A stretch of DNA of 40,165 bases, taken from the NCBI RefSeq assembly GCF_009696375.1, contig NZ_VUMD01000024.1, positions 1 to 40,165 on the forward strand. Reading direction: 5' to 3'. The notes under the pieces are model-generated. The model worked only from the letters and a program-made list of their open reading frames with translations. It was not told the DNA's origin and did no database searches. Of the stretch, positions 1 through 9,032 are shown piece after piece. The translations under genes and the position numbers were made by a program. Source of the stretch: Clostridium porci. Lineage in GTDB: Bacteria; Bacillota; Clostridia; Lachnospirales; Lachnospiraceae. Every line of letters starts with the position of its first letter. The first letter of the stretch is position 1.

Positions 1-93
1 GAAGCAGCCGCCCGAACCCGCAAGCTGAAAGTGCAAAACGCAGACCCTTTGCACTTTGCACTTTCGCACTTTCACAAGAATTTGCGTCAATAA
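1..93 (+). other. Tail of an unidentified reading frame at the window edge
   Basis: Frame 1 is open from the first base to a TAA at 91-93 and would encode about 30 C-terminal residues. I do not recognise the product. Bases 48-77 contain a short run of near-repeats of the type TTTGCAC/TTTCGCAC/TTTCAC, so the open frame may be accidental. It lies directly upstream of the broken 5' end of virD4, so it could be the end of a preceding ICE gene joined here by a deletion. It could equally be virD4 5' sequence that has drifted out of frame. Confidence 0.25.
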
Positions 94-152
94 CTCAAAA
101 AAGCACTTGACAAAACGCTTCATGGGGAACCCACGAGGACATTGCCCCTTAT

Positions 153-1700
153 GTGGACCCGGTATTCCAGAACAATGTGATTCTGACGAAAACCGAGAGC
201 CTGACCATGAACAGCCGCCCGAAAGACCCCAAGACTGCCAGAAACAAAAATGTGCTGGTCATCGGCGGCTCCGGTTCTGGTAAGACCCGGTTCTGGCTAA
301 AGCCGAACCTGATGCAGATGCACAGTTCCTATGTGGTGACAGACCCCAAAGGTACGATTTTGGTGGAGTGCGGCAAAATGCTTCAGCGCGGTACACCGAA
401 AATGCGTCCCAAGCTGGGCAAGGACCATCAGCCGGTAAAGGACCGGCACGGCAATCCGGTCTATGAGACCGTAAAGGACAAAAACGGCAAAGTGGTCTAT
501 GAGCCTTATCGTATTAAGGTTCTCAATACCATCAACTTCAAAAAGTCCATGCACTACAATCCTTTTGCCTATCTGCACAGCGAAAAGGACATTTTGAAGC
601 TTGTTACGACTTTAATAGCGAATACCAAGGGAGAAGGCAAGGCTGGAGATGATTTCTGGGTCAAGGCGGAAACGCTTTTGTACTGCGCCCTCATCGGATA
701 TATCCACTATGAAGCCCCGGTGGAAGAACAAAACTTTGCCACTCTTATCGAGTTCATCAACGCCATGGAAGTCCGGGAGGATGACGAGGAGTTCAAAAAC
801 CCCGTAGACCTGATGTTTGATGCACTGGAAGCAGAAAAGCCTAATCATTTTGCCGTCCGCCAATATAAAAAATACAAGCTGGCCGCCGGCAAAACAGCTA
901 AAAGCATACTGATTAGCTGCGGTGCGCGCCTTGCTGTGTTCGATATTGCGGAGCTGAGGGAGGTCACTTCCTACGATGAGCTGGAGCTGGATACGCTGGG
1001 AGACCGGAAAACTGCCCTGTTCCTTATTATGAGCGATACGGATGACAGTTTTAACTTTCTCATTTCCATGTGCTACACCCAGTTATTCAACCTGCTCTGC
1101 GAAAAAGCCGACGATGTGTATGGCGGCAGGCTCCCGGTCCATGTGCGCTGCCTCATTGACGAGTGTGCCAACATCGGCCAGATTCCCAAACTGGAAAAGC
1201 TGGTGGCCACTATCCGAAGCCGTGAGATCTCAGCCTGTCTGGTGCTGCAGGCGCAAAGCCAGCTGAAAGCCATCTACAAGGACAACGCCGATACCATCAT
1301 CGGCAATATGGATACCTCCATTTTTCTGGGCGGTAAAGAGCCGACTACCCTCAAAGAGCTGGCTGCCGTGCTGGGCAAGGAAACCATTGACACCTACAAC
1401 ACCGGCGAGAGCCGTGGCCGGGAAACTTCCCACTCTCTCAACTATCAAAAATTGGGGAAAGAGCTGATGAGCCAGGACGAGTTGGCCGTTATGGACGGCG
1501 GCAAGTGTATCCTCCAGCTGCGCGGTGTGCGGCCTTTCCTCTCGGACAAGTATGACATCACCAAGCACCCCAATTTCAAATACACAGCCGACGCAAGCGA
1601 CAAGAACACTTTTGACATTGAAGCGTTCCTGTCCACCCGGCTGAAACTCAAGCCCAATGAGGTCTGCGACGTGTACGAAGTAGATACTCAGGGCGCTTAA
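153..1700 (+). CDS. virD4: VirD4-like conjugal coupling protein (CD1115 family), 5'-truncated
   Basis: This is the coupling ATPase that brings the relaxase-DNA complex to the secretion channel at the membrane. Walker A is GGSGSGKT (residues 38-45 from the GTG at 153) and Walker B is CLIDECANIG (Asp336-Glu337). The C-terminal TraG/TraD-like part is intact. The family normally starts with about 100 further residues holding two membrane helices, and these are absent. Coding similarity continues upstream of 153 in frame (WGTHEDIAPYV, 123-155). It then meets an in-frame TGA at 108-110, and the usual GSARWGT motif is broken. The GTG start has only a weak upstream GAGG. I infer a deletion plus frame changes that removed the membrane anchor, so the protein may be non-functional. 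Family identity is very secure; the start is not. Confidence 0.9.
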   Translation: MDPVFQNNVILTKTESLTMNSRPKDPKTARNKNVLVIGGSGSGKTRFWLKPNLMQMHSSYVVTDPKGTILVECGKMLQRGTPKMRPKLGKDHQPVKDRHGNPVYETVKDKNGKVVYEPYRIKVLNTINFKKSMHYNPFAYLHSEKDILKLVTTLIANTKGEGKAGDDFWVKAETLLYCALIGYIHYEAPVEEQNFATLIEFINAMEVREDDEEFKNPVDLMFDALEAEKPNHFAVRQYKKYKLAAGKTAKSILISCGARLAVFDIAELREVTSYDELELDTLGDRKTALFLIMSDTDDSFNFLISMCYTQLFNLLCEKADDVYGGRLPVHVRCLIDECANIGQIPKLEKLVATIRSREISACLVLQAQSQLKAIYKDNADTIIGNMDTSIFLGGKEPTTLKELAAVLGKETIDTYNTGESRGRETSHSLNYQKLGKELMSQDELAVMDGGKCILQLRGVRPFLSDKYDITKHPNFKYTADASDKNTFDIEAFLSTRLKLKPNEVCDVYEVDTQGA

Positions 1701-1811
1701 ATCTGTTCCGCTATGAAAGGAGTGGTCTTATCTATTCGCCGCAACTGCCCTTTTGGGGCCATTGGCGTACAAATCGGACAATCGCAAGAAAAAATAATGA
1801 AAAAGGAGGAC

Positions 1812-1857
1812 AGCCGGAATCATGCCCCCGGAAACCGGGCGGCAGATTGTTCCGGCT
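1812..1857 (+). other. Branched hairpin between virD4 and the Maff2 gene
   Basis: An 8-bp perfect outer stem (AGCCGGAA 1812-1819 with TTCCGGCT 1850-1857) encloses an inner hairpin, CCCGG-AAA-CCGGG (about 1827-1839). It is followed by TTTTG, so it could be a weak terminator, a processing site or a translational control element. The whole 1701-1918 gap holds no convincing gene. A 60-codon open frame inside it overlaps this structure and shows no family resemblance. Confidence 0.5.
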
Positions 1858-1918
1858 TTTGTATGCCTATGAAACATGACAAACCTATTTTTTAATCAGA
1901 TTCCGGCTAACAAACTAT

Positions 1919-2137
1919 ATGGCATTTTTTGAACAGGCAATCACCGTTCTTCAGACCCTCGTTATCGCGCTCGGTGCCGGTCTTGGTATCTGGGGCGTCA
2001 TCAACCTGCTGGAAGGTTACGGAAACGACAACCCTGGTGCAAAATCACAGGGCATGAAGCAGCTCATGGCCGGTGCTGGTGTAGCTGTTGTTGGTATGGT
2101 CCTTGTACCTCTGCTCTCCGGGCTTTTCTCTGTCTAA
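1919..2137 (+). CDS. Maff2 family small membrane protein
   Basis: This is a 72-residue hydrophobic protein with two predicted membrane helices (about residues 8-28 and 48-70) joined by a short polar loop containing GYGNDNPGAKSQG. That loop is the hallmark of the Maff2/CD1113-like proteins that sit between virD4 and the TrbL-like gene in clostridial ICEs. By position and pilin-like size it is a likely VirB2-like subunit of the transfer channel, but this is inference. No clear Shine-Dalgarno sequence precedes the ATG. The 30 bases upstream are AT-rich and follow the hairpin at 1812-1857, so initiation may depend on RNA structure or leaderless processing. Confidence 0.85.
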   Translation: MAFFEQAITVLQTLVIALGAGLGIWGVINLLEGYGNDNPGAKSQGMKQLMAGAGVAVVGMVLVPLLSGLFSV

Positions 2138-2206
2138 GCGTCTCCGTATGAAATCCTTGCCGTTCCCGCAGTTTTGCGGGGGCGGCGGAAAGGAGGTTGA
2201 CACCGT

Positions 2207-3076
2207 ATGGATTTCTTACTTGAAGCCCTGACAAATTGGCTGAAAGAAATGCTGGTAGGCGGCATTATGGGCAACCTGTCCGGGATGTTCGATTCTGTAA
2301 ACCAGCAGGTCGGAGATATATCCGTACAGGTTGGGCAAACGCCGCAGGGCTGGAACGGCGGCATTTTCAGTATGATTGAGAATCTGTCCAACTCCATCAT
2401 GGTTCCCATCGCCGGTGTGATTCTGGCGATTGTAATGACGCTGGAACTGATCCAGATGATTACCGACAAAAACAACCTGCATGATGTGGACACCTGGATG
2501 ATTTTCAAATGGGTGTTCAAGTCAGCCACAGCCATACTCCTTGTCACGAATACATGGAATATCGTCATGGGCGTGTTCGATATGGCGCAGAGTGTGGTGG
2601 CACAGGCATCCGGCATCATTTCTTCGGATACCGCCATTGATATTTCCTCTGTCCTTACGGACATGGAACCCCGGCTGATGGAAATGGATTTGGGTCCGCT
2701 GTTCGGGCTTTGGTTCCAGAGTATGTTTATCGGCGTTACCATGTGGGCGCTGTATATCTGCATCTTCATCGTGATTTATGGCCGTATGATTGAAATTTAC
2801 CTTGTGACATCCGTTGCGCCCATCCCTATGGCTGCCATGATGGGCAAGGAATGGGGCGGCATGGGCCAGAACTATCTGCGCTCCCTGCTGGCGCTGGGCT
2901 TTCAGGCGTTTCTCATCATCGTCTGCGTGGCAATTTATGCTGTGCTGGTGCAGAACATCGCTCTGGAAGATGACATCATCATGGCGATCTGGAGCTGCGT
3001 GGGCTACACCGTGCTGCTGTGCTTTACGCTGTTCAAAACCGGCAGTCTCGCAAAATCAGTCTTTCAGGCGCACTAA
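2207..3076 (+). CDS. VirB6/TrbL-like conjugal transfer membrane protein (CD1112 family)
   Basis: A 289-residue polytopic membrane protein with about six hydrophobic segments, for example around residues 62-90, 105-130, 170-200, 220-245 and 250-275. It would form the inner-membrane pore of the mating channel, as VirB6/TrbL does. An AAAGGAGG ribosome site lies at about 2189-2196, about 10 bases before the ATG. Position between Maff2 and PrgI is the standard order for this ICE family. The N-terminal amphipathic region (residues 1-50) is typical of CD1112 homologues. The sequence appears complete. Confidence 0.88.
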   Translation: MDFLLEALTNWLKEMLVGGIMGNLSGMFDSVNQQVGDISVQVGQTPQGWNGGIFSMIENLSNSIMVPIAGVILAIVMTLELIQMITDKNNLHDVDTWMIFKWVFKSATAILLVTNTWNIVMGVFDMAQSVVAQASGIISSDTAIDISSVLTDMEPRLMEMDLGPLFGLWFQSMFIGVTMWALYICIFIVIYGRMIEIYLVTSVAPIPMAAMMGKEWGGMGQNYLRSLLALGFQAFLIIVCVAIYAVLVQNIALEDDIIMAIWSCVGYTVLLCFTLFKTGSLAKSVFQAH

Positions 3077-3096
3077 AACGGAAGGAGGTTTCCACA

Positions 3097-3564
3097 TTGG
3101 CTTATGTACCCGTACCCAAGGACCTTACGAAAGTCAAAACCAAGGTCGCGTTCAACTTAACCAAGAGGCAGATGGTCTGCTTCGGCGGCGGGGCGCTGAT
3201 CGGCGTACCGCTTTTCTTTTTGCTCCGGGGGCCTGCGGGAAACAGCGTGGCTGCCATGTGTATGATGCTGGTTATGCTGCCCTTCTTCCTGCTGGCGATG
3301 TACGAAAAGCATGGCCAGCCGTTGGAAAAGATTGTGGGCAATATCATCCGCGTCACGGTGATCCGCCCCAGGCAGCGCCCCTACCGCACCAATAACTTCT
3401 ATGCCGTGTTGCAGCGGCAGGCAAATCTCGACGAGGAGGTGTCACACATTGTTTACGGCAATCAAAAACTGGCTGCACCAGCTGTTCGGAAAAAACGAGG
3501 AAAAAGCTGTGCAGCCGGTCAAAACAAAGAAAAAGCTGTCCCGCGCCGACAGAAAGCAGATTGA
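3097..3564 (+). CDS. PrgI family protein
   Basis: A 155-residue protein with two closely spaced membrane helices (about residues 28-45 and 50-68) followed by a basic cytosolic tail with the RPRQRPYRTNNFY motif usual for PrgI proteins. It is a VirB3-like partner of the VirB4 ATPase in Gram-positive type IV secretion. The start is a TTG at 3097, chosen because GGAAGGAGG lies 7-8 bases upstream and the family begins AYVPVPKDL. Upstream in-frame starts overlap the preceding gene. The last 116 bases overlap the next gene in another frame, so PrgI and VirB4 are probably translationally coupled. The C-terminal lysine/arginine-rich extension is partly dictated by that overlap. Confidence 0.85.
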   Translation: MAYVPVPKDLTKVKTKVAFNLTKRQMVCFGGGALIGVPLFFLLRGPAGNSVAAMCMMLVMLPFFLLAMYEKHGQPLEKIVGNIIRVTVIRPRQRPYRTNNFYAVLQRQANLDEEVSHIVYGNQKLAAPAVRKKRGKSCAAGQNKEKAVPRRQKAD

Positions 3565-5929
3565 AGCTGCCATTGCCCGCGCCAACCGCACGGACAAAAA
3601 GGAAAAATCGGCACAGGACAGTATCCCTTATGAACGAATGTGGCCGGACGGTATCTGCCGGGTATCAGACGGTCACTACACAAAAACCATTCAATTTCAG
3701 GACATCAATTATCAGCTTTCACAGAACGAGGATAAAACCGCGATCTTCGAGGGCTGGTGCGATTTTCTCAACTACTTCGACAGCTCGATTCAGTTTGAGC
3801 TGTCTTTTTTGAACCTTGCAGCATCGGAGGAAACCTTTGCCCGCGCCATCAACATCCCCCTTCAAAGGGATGATTTTGACAGCATCCGCATCGAATACAT
3901 GACCATGCTGCAAAACCAGCTGGCAAAGGGAAACAACGGCCTGATCAAAACCAAGTATCTCACCTTTGGCATTGACGCGGACAGCATCAAGGCGGCAAAG
4001 CCCCGTCTGGAGCGCATTGAGACCGACATTCTCAATAACTTCAAGCGGCTGGGCGTGGCGGCGGAAACACTGGACGGAAAGGCGCGGCTTGCCCAGCTGC
4101 ATGGTATCTTCCACATGGACGAGCAGCTGCCGTTCCGGTTTGAGTGGGACTGGCTCCCCACCAGCGGCCTGTCCACCAAGGACTTTATCGCCCCCAGCTC
4201 CTTTGAGTTCCGCACCGGCAAGCAGTTCCGCATGGGCAAGAAGTACGGAGCCGTCAGCTTCGTACAAATTTTGGCCCCAGAGCTGAATGACCGGATGCTG
4301 GCCGATTTTCTGGATATGGAATCCAACCTGATTGTCAGCCTGCACATCCAGTCGGTGGATCAGATCAAGGCCATCAAGACGGTGAAGCGGAAAATCACCG
4401 ATCTGGATAAATCCAAAATTGAGGAACAGAAAAAAGCTGTCCGTGCCGGATATGACATGGACATCATCCCTTCCGACCTTGCCACTTATGGTGTTGAGGC
4501 CAAAAAGCTCTTGCAGGATTTGCAGAGCCGCAACGAGCGTATGTTCCTTGTGACCTTCCTGGTGCTGAACACGGCAGACAATCCCCGCCAGCTGGACAAC
4601 AATGTGTTCCAAGCCAGCTCCATCGCGCAGAAATACAACTGCCAGCTGACAAGGCTGGACTTCCAGCAGGAGGAAGGGCTGATGAGCTGCCTGCCTTTGG
4701 GTCTGAATCAGATCGAGATTCAGCGGGGGCTGACCACCAGTTCCACGGCAATCTTTGTGCCGTTCACCACCCAGGAATTATTCCAGAACGGCAAAGAAGC
4801 TCTGTACTATGGCATCAATGCTCTGTCCAACAACCTCATCATGGTGGACAGAAAGCTGCTGAAAAACCCCAACGGTCTAATTCTCGGTACGCCGGGTTCC
4901 GGCAAGTCCTTCAGCGCCAAGCGAGAGATCGCCAACAGCTTTCTGCTCACTTCGGATGATGTCATCATCTGCGACCCGGAGGCGGAATATGCGCCTCTGG
5001 TGGAACGCCTGCATGGGCAGGTTATCAAGATTTCGCCCACTTCCACCAACTACATTAACCCCATGGACCTGAACCTGGACTATTCGGACGATGAAAGTCC
5101 GCTGTCTTTGAAGTCCGACTTCATCTTGTCGCTGTGTGAGCTGATTGTGGGCGGCAAGGAGGGGTTGCAGCCGGTGCAAAAAACCATCATCGACCGTTGT
5201 GTGCGGCTGGTGTATCAGGAGTATCTCAATGACCCCCGACCGGAGAATATGCCCATTCTGGAGGACCTTTACAACCTGCTTCGGGCGCAGGATGAAAAAG
5301 AAGCACAGTACATCGCCACGGCGCTGGAAATCTATGTGACCGGCTCCCTCAATGTGTTCAACCACAGGACCAATGTGGACATCAACAACCGCATTGTCTG
5401 TTATGACATCAAGGAACTGGGCAAACAGCTGAAAAAAATCGGTATGCTGGTGGTCCAGGACCAGGTGTGGAACCGTGTCACCATCAATCGCGCCGCCCAC
5501 AAGTCTACCCGCTACTACATCGACGAGATGCACCTGCTGCTGAAAGAGGAGCAGACCGCCGCTTATACCGTCGAGATTTGGAAGCGGTTTAGAAAATGGG
5601 GCGGCATTCCCACCGGTATCACGCAGAATGTAAAGGACCTTTTGAGCAGCCGCGAGGTGGAGAACATCTTTGAAAACTCTGACTTCGTGTATATGCTCAA
5701 CCAGGCGGGCGGCGACCGGCAGATTCTTGCCAAGCAGCTGGGCATTTCCCCGCATCAGCTCAGCTATGTGACCCACTCCAGCGAGGGCGAGGGCCTGCTG
5801 TTTTACGGCTCCACCATTCTGCCGTTTTTGGACCATTTCCCCAAGAATACGGAACTGTACCGTATCATGACCACCAAACCGTTGGACTTAAAAAAGGAGG
5901 ATGAACAGCATGACAAAGAAAGAAATTGA
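3449..5929 (+). CDS. virB4: VirB4-like conjugal transfer ATPase (CD1110 family)
   Basis: An 826-residue motor ATPase of the type IV secretion channel. Walker A is GTPGSGKS (residues 480-487) and Walker B is YYIDEMH (about residue 691). The N-terminal half (about 60-450) is the CagE/TrbE/VirB4 domain. The TTG at 3449 is chosen as start because GAGGAGGT lies 8 bases upstream and homologues begin around this point. An earlier in-frame start at 3401 would have no ribosome site. The start lies inside prgI, and the stop overlaps the next gene by 20 bases. All key ATPase motifs are present and the length is normal, so this gene looks functional. Confidence 0.93.
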   Translation: MFTAIKNWLHQLFGKNEEKAVQPVKTKKKLSRADRKQIEAAIARANRTDKKEKSAQDSIPYERMWPDGICRVSDGHYTKTIQFQDINYQLSQNEDKTAIFEGWCDFLNYFDSSIQFELSFLNLAASEETFARAINIPLQRDDFDSIRIEYMTMLQNQLAKGNNGLIKTKYLTFGIDADSIKAAKPRLERIETDILNNFKRLGVAAETLDGKARLAQLHGIFHMDEQLPFRFEWDWLPTSGLSTKDFIAPSSFEFRTGKQFRMGKKYGAVSFVQILAPELNDRMLADFLDMESNLIVSLHIQSVDQIKAIKTVKRKITDLDKSKIEEQKKAVRAGYDMDIIPSDLATYGVEAKKLLQDLQSRNERMFLVTFLVLNTADNPRQLDNNVFQASSIAQKYNCQLTRLDFQQEEGLMSCLPLGLNQIEIQRGLTTSSTAIFVPFTTQELFQNGKEALYYGINALSNNLIMVDRKLLKNPNGLILGTPGSGKSFSAKREIANSFLLTSDDVIICDPEAEYAPLVERLHGQVIKISPTSTNYINPMDLNLDYSDDESPLSLKSDFILSLCELIVGGKEGLQPVQKTIIDRCVRLVYQEYLNDPRPENMPILEDLYNLLRAQDEKEAQYIATALEIYVTGSLNVFNHRTNVDINNRIVCYDIKELGKQLKKIGMLVVQDQVWNRVTINRAAHKSTRYYIDEMHLLLKEEQTAAYTVEIWKRFRKWGGIPTGITQNVKDLLSSREVENIFENSDFVYMLNQAGGDRQILAKQLGISPHQLSYVTHSSEGEGLLFYGSTILPFLDHFPKNTELYRIMTTKPLDLKKEDEQHDKERN

Positions 5930-6278
5930 AAAAGGCACAGGTCTGCTTCTGGCCGCTGTCAGCGGCTGTGAGCAGATGGTGGAACTGCTCCGCGCCGCCG
6001 TCCATTACTGCTATGAGCAGGAAAAGACAGCAAAAAATCTCACGCCCAAGGGCTATGCCGGATTTACCCGGATTCACCATATCTGGACAGAGGGCATACC
6101 GGATGTTCCCAAGCTGTTTATGGGCAGCCCGATTCAGGATCGGGACATGGCAAGAGGAACCCTGATGGCGCTTTTCCTGTCCACAACGGTCTTTCCGGCA
6201 GAGACCATTCAGATTCCGGTATATGCGGAAACCTGTGTGCTGCTGGATGACCTGATGGCGGGTGGCTGGTATGCGTAA
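5910..6278 (+). CDS. Conserved ICE hypothetical protein
   Basis: A 122-residue soluble, mildly acidic protein that I recognise only by position: it lies between virB4 and the CHAP hydrolase gene. The ATG at 5910 is preferred over the ATG at 5901 because the GGAGG at 5896-5900 is then 9 bases away rather than adjacent. It overlaps the end of virB4 by 20 bases and the start of the next gene by 8, so it is translated from the same message. It has two cysteines near the start (Cys-Glu-Gln-Met and His-Tyr-Cys) but no obvious metal site, signal peptide or membrane helix. Function unknown; a channel assembly factor is a guess. Confidence 0.7.
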   Translation: MTKKEIEKGTGLLLAAVSGCEQMVELLRAAVHYCYEQEKTAKNLTPKGYAGFTRIHHIWTEGIPDVPKLFMGSPIQDRDMARGTLMALFLSTTVFPAETIQIPVYAETCVLLDDLMAGGWYA

Positions 6279-8004
6279 GGAACCGCGCCTGCACTTTGCA
6301 GACGAGGAACGCGCTGACCCGGCGCTGGAAAAGCCCATCCGTAAAGCAGACCGGGCCGCCGCCAAAGCAGACAAGGCACAGGCGAAAATCCCTAAAAAGC
6401 AGGTGCGGCAAAAAACGGTGGACCCTAAGACCGGCAAAGTGACCACCAAACTGGTGCTGGAGGACAAGAAAAAGCCGTCCTCCAAGCTGTCCCATGCGGT
6501 GCGGGATGCTCCGGGAGATGCGGCGCTGGGGAAACTCCACAAGGAAATCCGTGAAACGGAACAGGACAATGTGGGTGTGGAGAGCGCCCACAAGTCCGAG
6601 GAAGCTGTTGAAACCGGTGCGCGGCTGGTCCGGGAAGGCTACCGCAGCCACAAGCTGAAGCCATACCGCAAGGCGGCACAGGCGGAACAAAAGCTGGAAA
6701 AGGCCAATGTAAACGCCCTGTATCAGAAGTCTTTGCGGGAAAATCCCCAGCTTTCCAGCAATCCCATTTCCCGCTGGCAGCAGAAACAGGCCATCAAAAA
6801 GGAATACGCCGCCGCCAAGCGCACTGGTCAGACTGCCGGAGGAACTGCCAAAACTGCCAGCAAGACCGGTAAGGCTGCAAAAACCGTTAAGGAAAAGGCA
6901 CAGCAGGCCGGAGCATTTGTTATGCGCCACAAAAAAGGCTTTTTGCTTGTGGGCGCGATTTTTCTGCTCATCTGCCTGCTGCTCAATACCATGTCCTCCT
7001 GCTCCATGATGGCGCAGAGCATTGGTTCTGCCATTTCCGGCTCTACCTATCCGTCGGATGACCCGGAACTTGTGGCGGTGGAGGCCGATTACGCCGCCAG
7101 GGAAGCGGCGCTGCAAGCCGAGATCGACAACATCGAAAGCAGCCATCCGGGATATGACGAGTACCGGTATGACCTGGATATGATCGGGCATGACCCCCAT
7201 GAGCTTGCGGCCTACCTGTCTGCTGTGTTGCAGGGCTATACCCGGCAGAGCGCACAGGCGGAGCTGGAGCGCGTATTCAATGCACAGTATCAGCTGACGC
7301 TCACCGAGGAAGTCGAGGTGCGCTACCGGACGGAAACCTGGACGGACAGCGAGGGCAACAGCTATACCGTTGAGGTTCCCTATAACTACTACATTTTGAA
7401 TGTAGCGCTTACCAGCAAACCCATCTCCTCCGTTGCCACAGAGCTTTTGACCCCGGACCAGCTGGAAATGTATCAGGTGTACCGGACCACCCTGGGCAAC
7501 AAGCCGCTGATCTTCGGCGGCGGCTCCACGAATACCAGCGATTCTGAGAGTTTGGAGGGGGTGGAGTTTATCAACGGCACACGCCCCGGCAACCCGGAGC
7601 TGGTGGAACTGGCCAAACGTCAGGTGGGCAATGTGGGCGGTCAGCCCTACTGGAGCTGGTACGGCTTCAATTCCCGTGTGGAATGGTGCGCCTGCTTCGT
7701 GTCCTGGTGCTACGGTCAGATGGGTCTGTCTGAACCGCGCTTTGCAGGCTGCCAATCCCAGGGGGTTCCCTGGTTCCAGTCACATGGACAATGGGGCGCG
7801 CGGGGCTATGAAAACCTTGCCCCCGGCGACGCCATCTTCTTTGATTGGGATCTGGACGGCAGAGCCGACCATGTGGGCATCGTCATCGGCACAGACGGCA
7901 GCCGCGTTTATACCGTAGAGGGAAACAGCGGCGATGCCTGCAAAATCAGAAGCTACGATGTGAACTACGAGTGCATCAAGGGCTACGGCCTGATGAACTG
8001 GTGA
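6271..8004 (+). CDS. CD1108 family mobile element protein with CHAP peptidoglycan hydrolase domain
   Basis: A 577-residue VirB1/VirB8-like protein that would open the cell wall for the mating channel. The order is a long basic, lysine/alanine-rich cytosolic region (1-220), one membrane helix (about 222-243), a coiled-coil stretch rich in Ala/Glu (265-300), an external region, then a CHAP domain (about 440-577). The catalytic Cys473 lies in WCACFVSWC and His534 in ADHVGIV. The ATG at 6271 overlaps the previous stop and is favoured over a GTG at 6262. The ribosome site is weak, which suggests coupling to the preceding gene. Catalytic residues are intact. Confidence 0.9.
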   Translation: MRKEPRLHFADEERADPALEKPIRKADRAAAKADKAQAKIPKKQVRQKTVDPKTGKVTTKLVLEDKKKPSSKLSHAVRDAPGDAALGKLHKEIRETEQDNVGVESAHKSEEAVETGARLVREGYRSHKLKPYRKAAQAEQKLEKANVNALYQKSLRENPQLSSNPISRWQQKQAIKKEYAAAKRTGQTAGGTAKTASKTGKAAKTVKEKAQQAGAFVMRHKKGFLLVGAIFLLICLLLNTMSSCSMMAQSIGSAISGSTYPSDDPELVAVEADYAAREAALQAEIDNIESSHPGYDEYRYDLDMIGHDPHELAAYLSAVLQGYTRQSAQAELERVFNAQYQLTLTEEVEVRYRTETWTDSEGNSYTVEVPYNYYILNVALTSKPISSVATELLTPDQLEMYQVYRTTLGNKPLIFGGGSTNTSDSESLEGVEFINGTRPGNPELVELAKRQVGNVGGQPYWSWYGFNSRVEWCACFVSWCYGQMGLSEPRFAGCQSQGVPWFQSHGQWGARGYENLAPGDAIFFDWDLDGRADHVGIVIGTDGSRVYTVEGNSGDACKIRSYDVNYECIKGYGLMNW

Positions 8005-8032
8005 CAAATCTTTTGATAAGGAGTGATTGATT

Positions 8033-8275
8033 ATGGCTACGAAAATCGAACGCATCGACCGGGAAATTACGAAAACCCGTGAGAAAATCGCAGAGTATCA
8101 GGAAAAGCTCAAGGCTTTGGAAGCGCAGAAAACCGAAGCGGAAAATCTGGAGATCGTCCAGATGGTGCGCGCCCTGCGTATGACCCCGGAGCAGTTAAGC
8201 GCCATGCTGTCCGGCGGCACGCGCCCCGATATGGCTGTCCGTGACGAACAGGAGGACACCGCCCATGAAGAATAA
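8033..8275 (+). CDS. DUF4315 family protein
   Basis: An 80-residue, mostly helical protein. Residues 1-45 form a coiled coil with a heptad pattern of Ile/Leu between Lys/Glu, followed by a short conserved segment containing EQLSAMLSGG. This matches the DUF4315 family found beside the CHAP protein and DUF4366 in clostridial ICEs. The biochemical role is unknown; a coiled-coil adaptor of the secretion complex is plausible. A TAAGGAG ribosome site ends 7 bases before the ATG. The 3' end overlaps the next gene by 11 bases. Confidence 0.85.
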   Translation: MATKIERIDREITKTREKIAEYQEKLKALEAQKTEAENLEIVQMVRALRMTPEQLSAMLSGGTRPDMAVRDEQEDTAHEE

Positions 8276-9032
8276 GAGAATTTTTAAGACCCTTTCCGCC
8301 CTCTGCGCCGCATTGGTGCTGATGGGCGGTTTTTCTGTCACCGCTTTTGCTCAAGGGTCGGAACAGCCCCCGGCAGAGGATGCCACCAACGATGAAAATG
8401 TGGTGGTGGAAGAAACCGAGGACAGTCCTGCTCTGACCCCGGAGGGCAACGCGGCGCTGGTGGATGATTTTGGCGGCAACAAGCAGCTCATCACCGTCAC
8501 CACCAAGGCGGGCAACTACTTCTATATCCTCATTGACCGAGCCAACGAGGACAAGAAAACCGCCGTCCATTTCTTAAATCAGGTGGATGAAGCTGACCTG
8601 ATGGCGCTGATGGAGGATGGGCAGTCCGCTGAGAAACCGCCCGCTGTCTGCAACTGCACGGAAAAATGTGAAGCCGGTGCGGTCAACACAGCCTGCCCGG
8701 TGTGTGCCACTGATATGACCGGCTGTACCGGCAAGGAAGCGGAGCCGGAAACAGCGGCGGAACCTGCGGAGCCTGAGAAAAAAGAATCCGCAGGGTTAAA
8801 TCCGGCTGTCCTGCTGCTGGTGCTGGCTGTGATGGGCGGCGCTGCCTTTGCCTACTTCAAATTCATTAAGGGTAAGGCCAACCACAAAAACAGCAGCAAT
8901 CCAGACGATTATGACTATGAGGACAGCGAGGAACTGCCGGACGAGGAAGAAATCGAACTGGAGGACGAGGAATCGGGCGAGCTGGACGCTGACAGGGGCG
9001 GCGGTGAGGAAAGTGAGGATGAGACCCCATGA
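8265..9032 (+). CDS. DUF4366 family exported, membrane-anchored protein
   Basis: A 255-residue surface protein. Residues 1-29 form a classical signal peptide (basic start, hydrophobic core, cleavage after AFA). Then comes a short acidic linker and the DUF4366 domain (about 45-125) with the TVTTKAGNYFYILIDR core. A cysteine-rich knot with seven Cys (about 130-155) follows, then a membrane helix (about 183-203), then a very acidic cytosolic tail. The ATG at 8265 fits the signal peptide and the GGAGG at 8251-8255. The domain probably acts outside the cell in mating contact, but this is inference. The gene overlaps both neighbours. Confidence 0.87.
   Translation: MKNKRIFKTLSALCAALVLMGGFSVTAFAQGSEQPPAEDATNDENVVVEETEDSPALTPEGNAALVDDFGGNKQLITVTTKAGNYFYILIDRANEDKKTAVHFLNQVDEADLMALMEDGQSAEKPPAVCNCTEKCEAGAVNTACPVCATDMTGCTGKEAEPETAAEPAEPEKKESAGLNPAVLLLVLAVMGGAAFAYFKFIKGKANHKNSSNPDDYDYEDSEELPDEEEIELEDEESGELDADRGGGEESEDETP

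Noticed and set aside
1713-1895. 60-codon frame between virD4 and the Maff2 gene
   Set aside because: Overlaps the branched hairpin, and its product shows no family features; the GAAAGGAG upstream overlaps the putative start.
6118-7755. 545-codon minus-strand open frame
   Set aside because: Lies antisense to the CHAP hydrolase gene and has low-complexity, family-free sequence.
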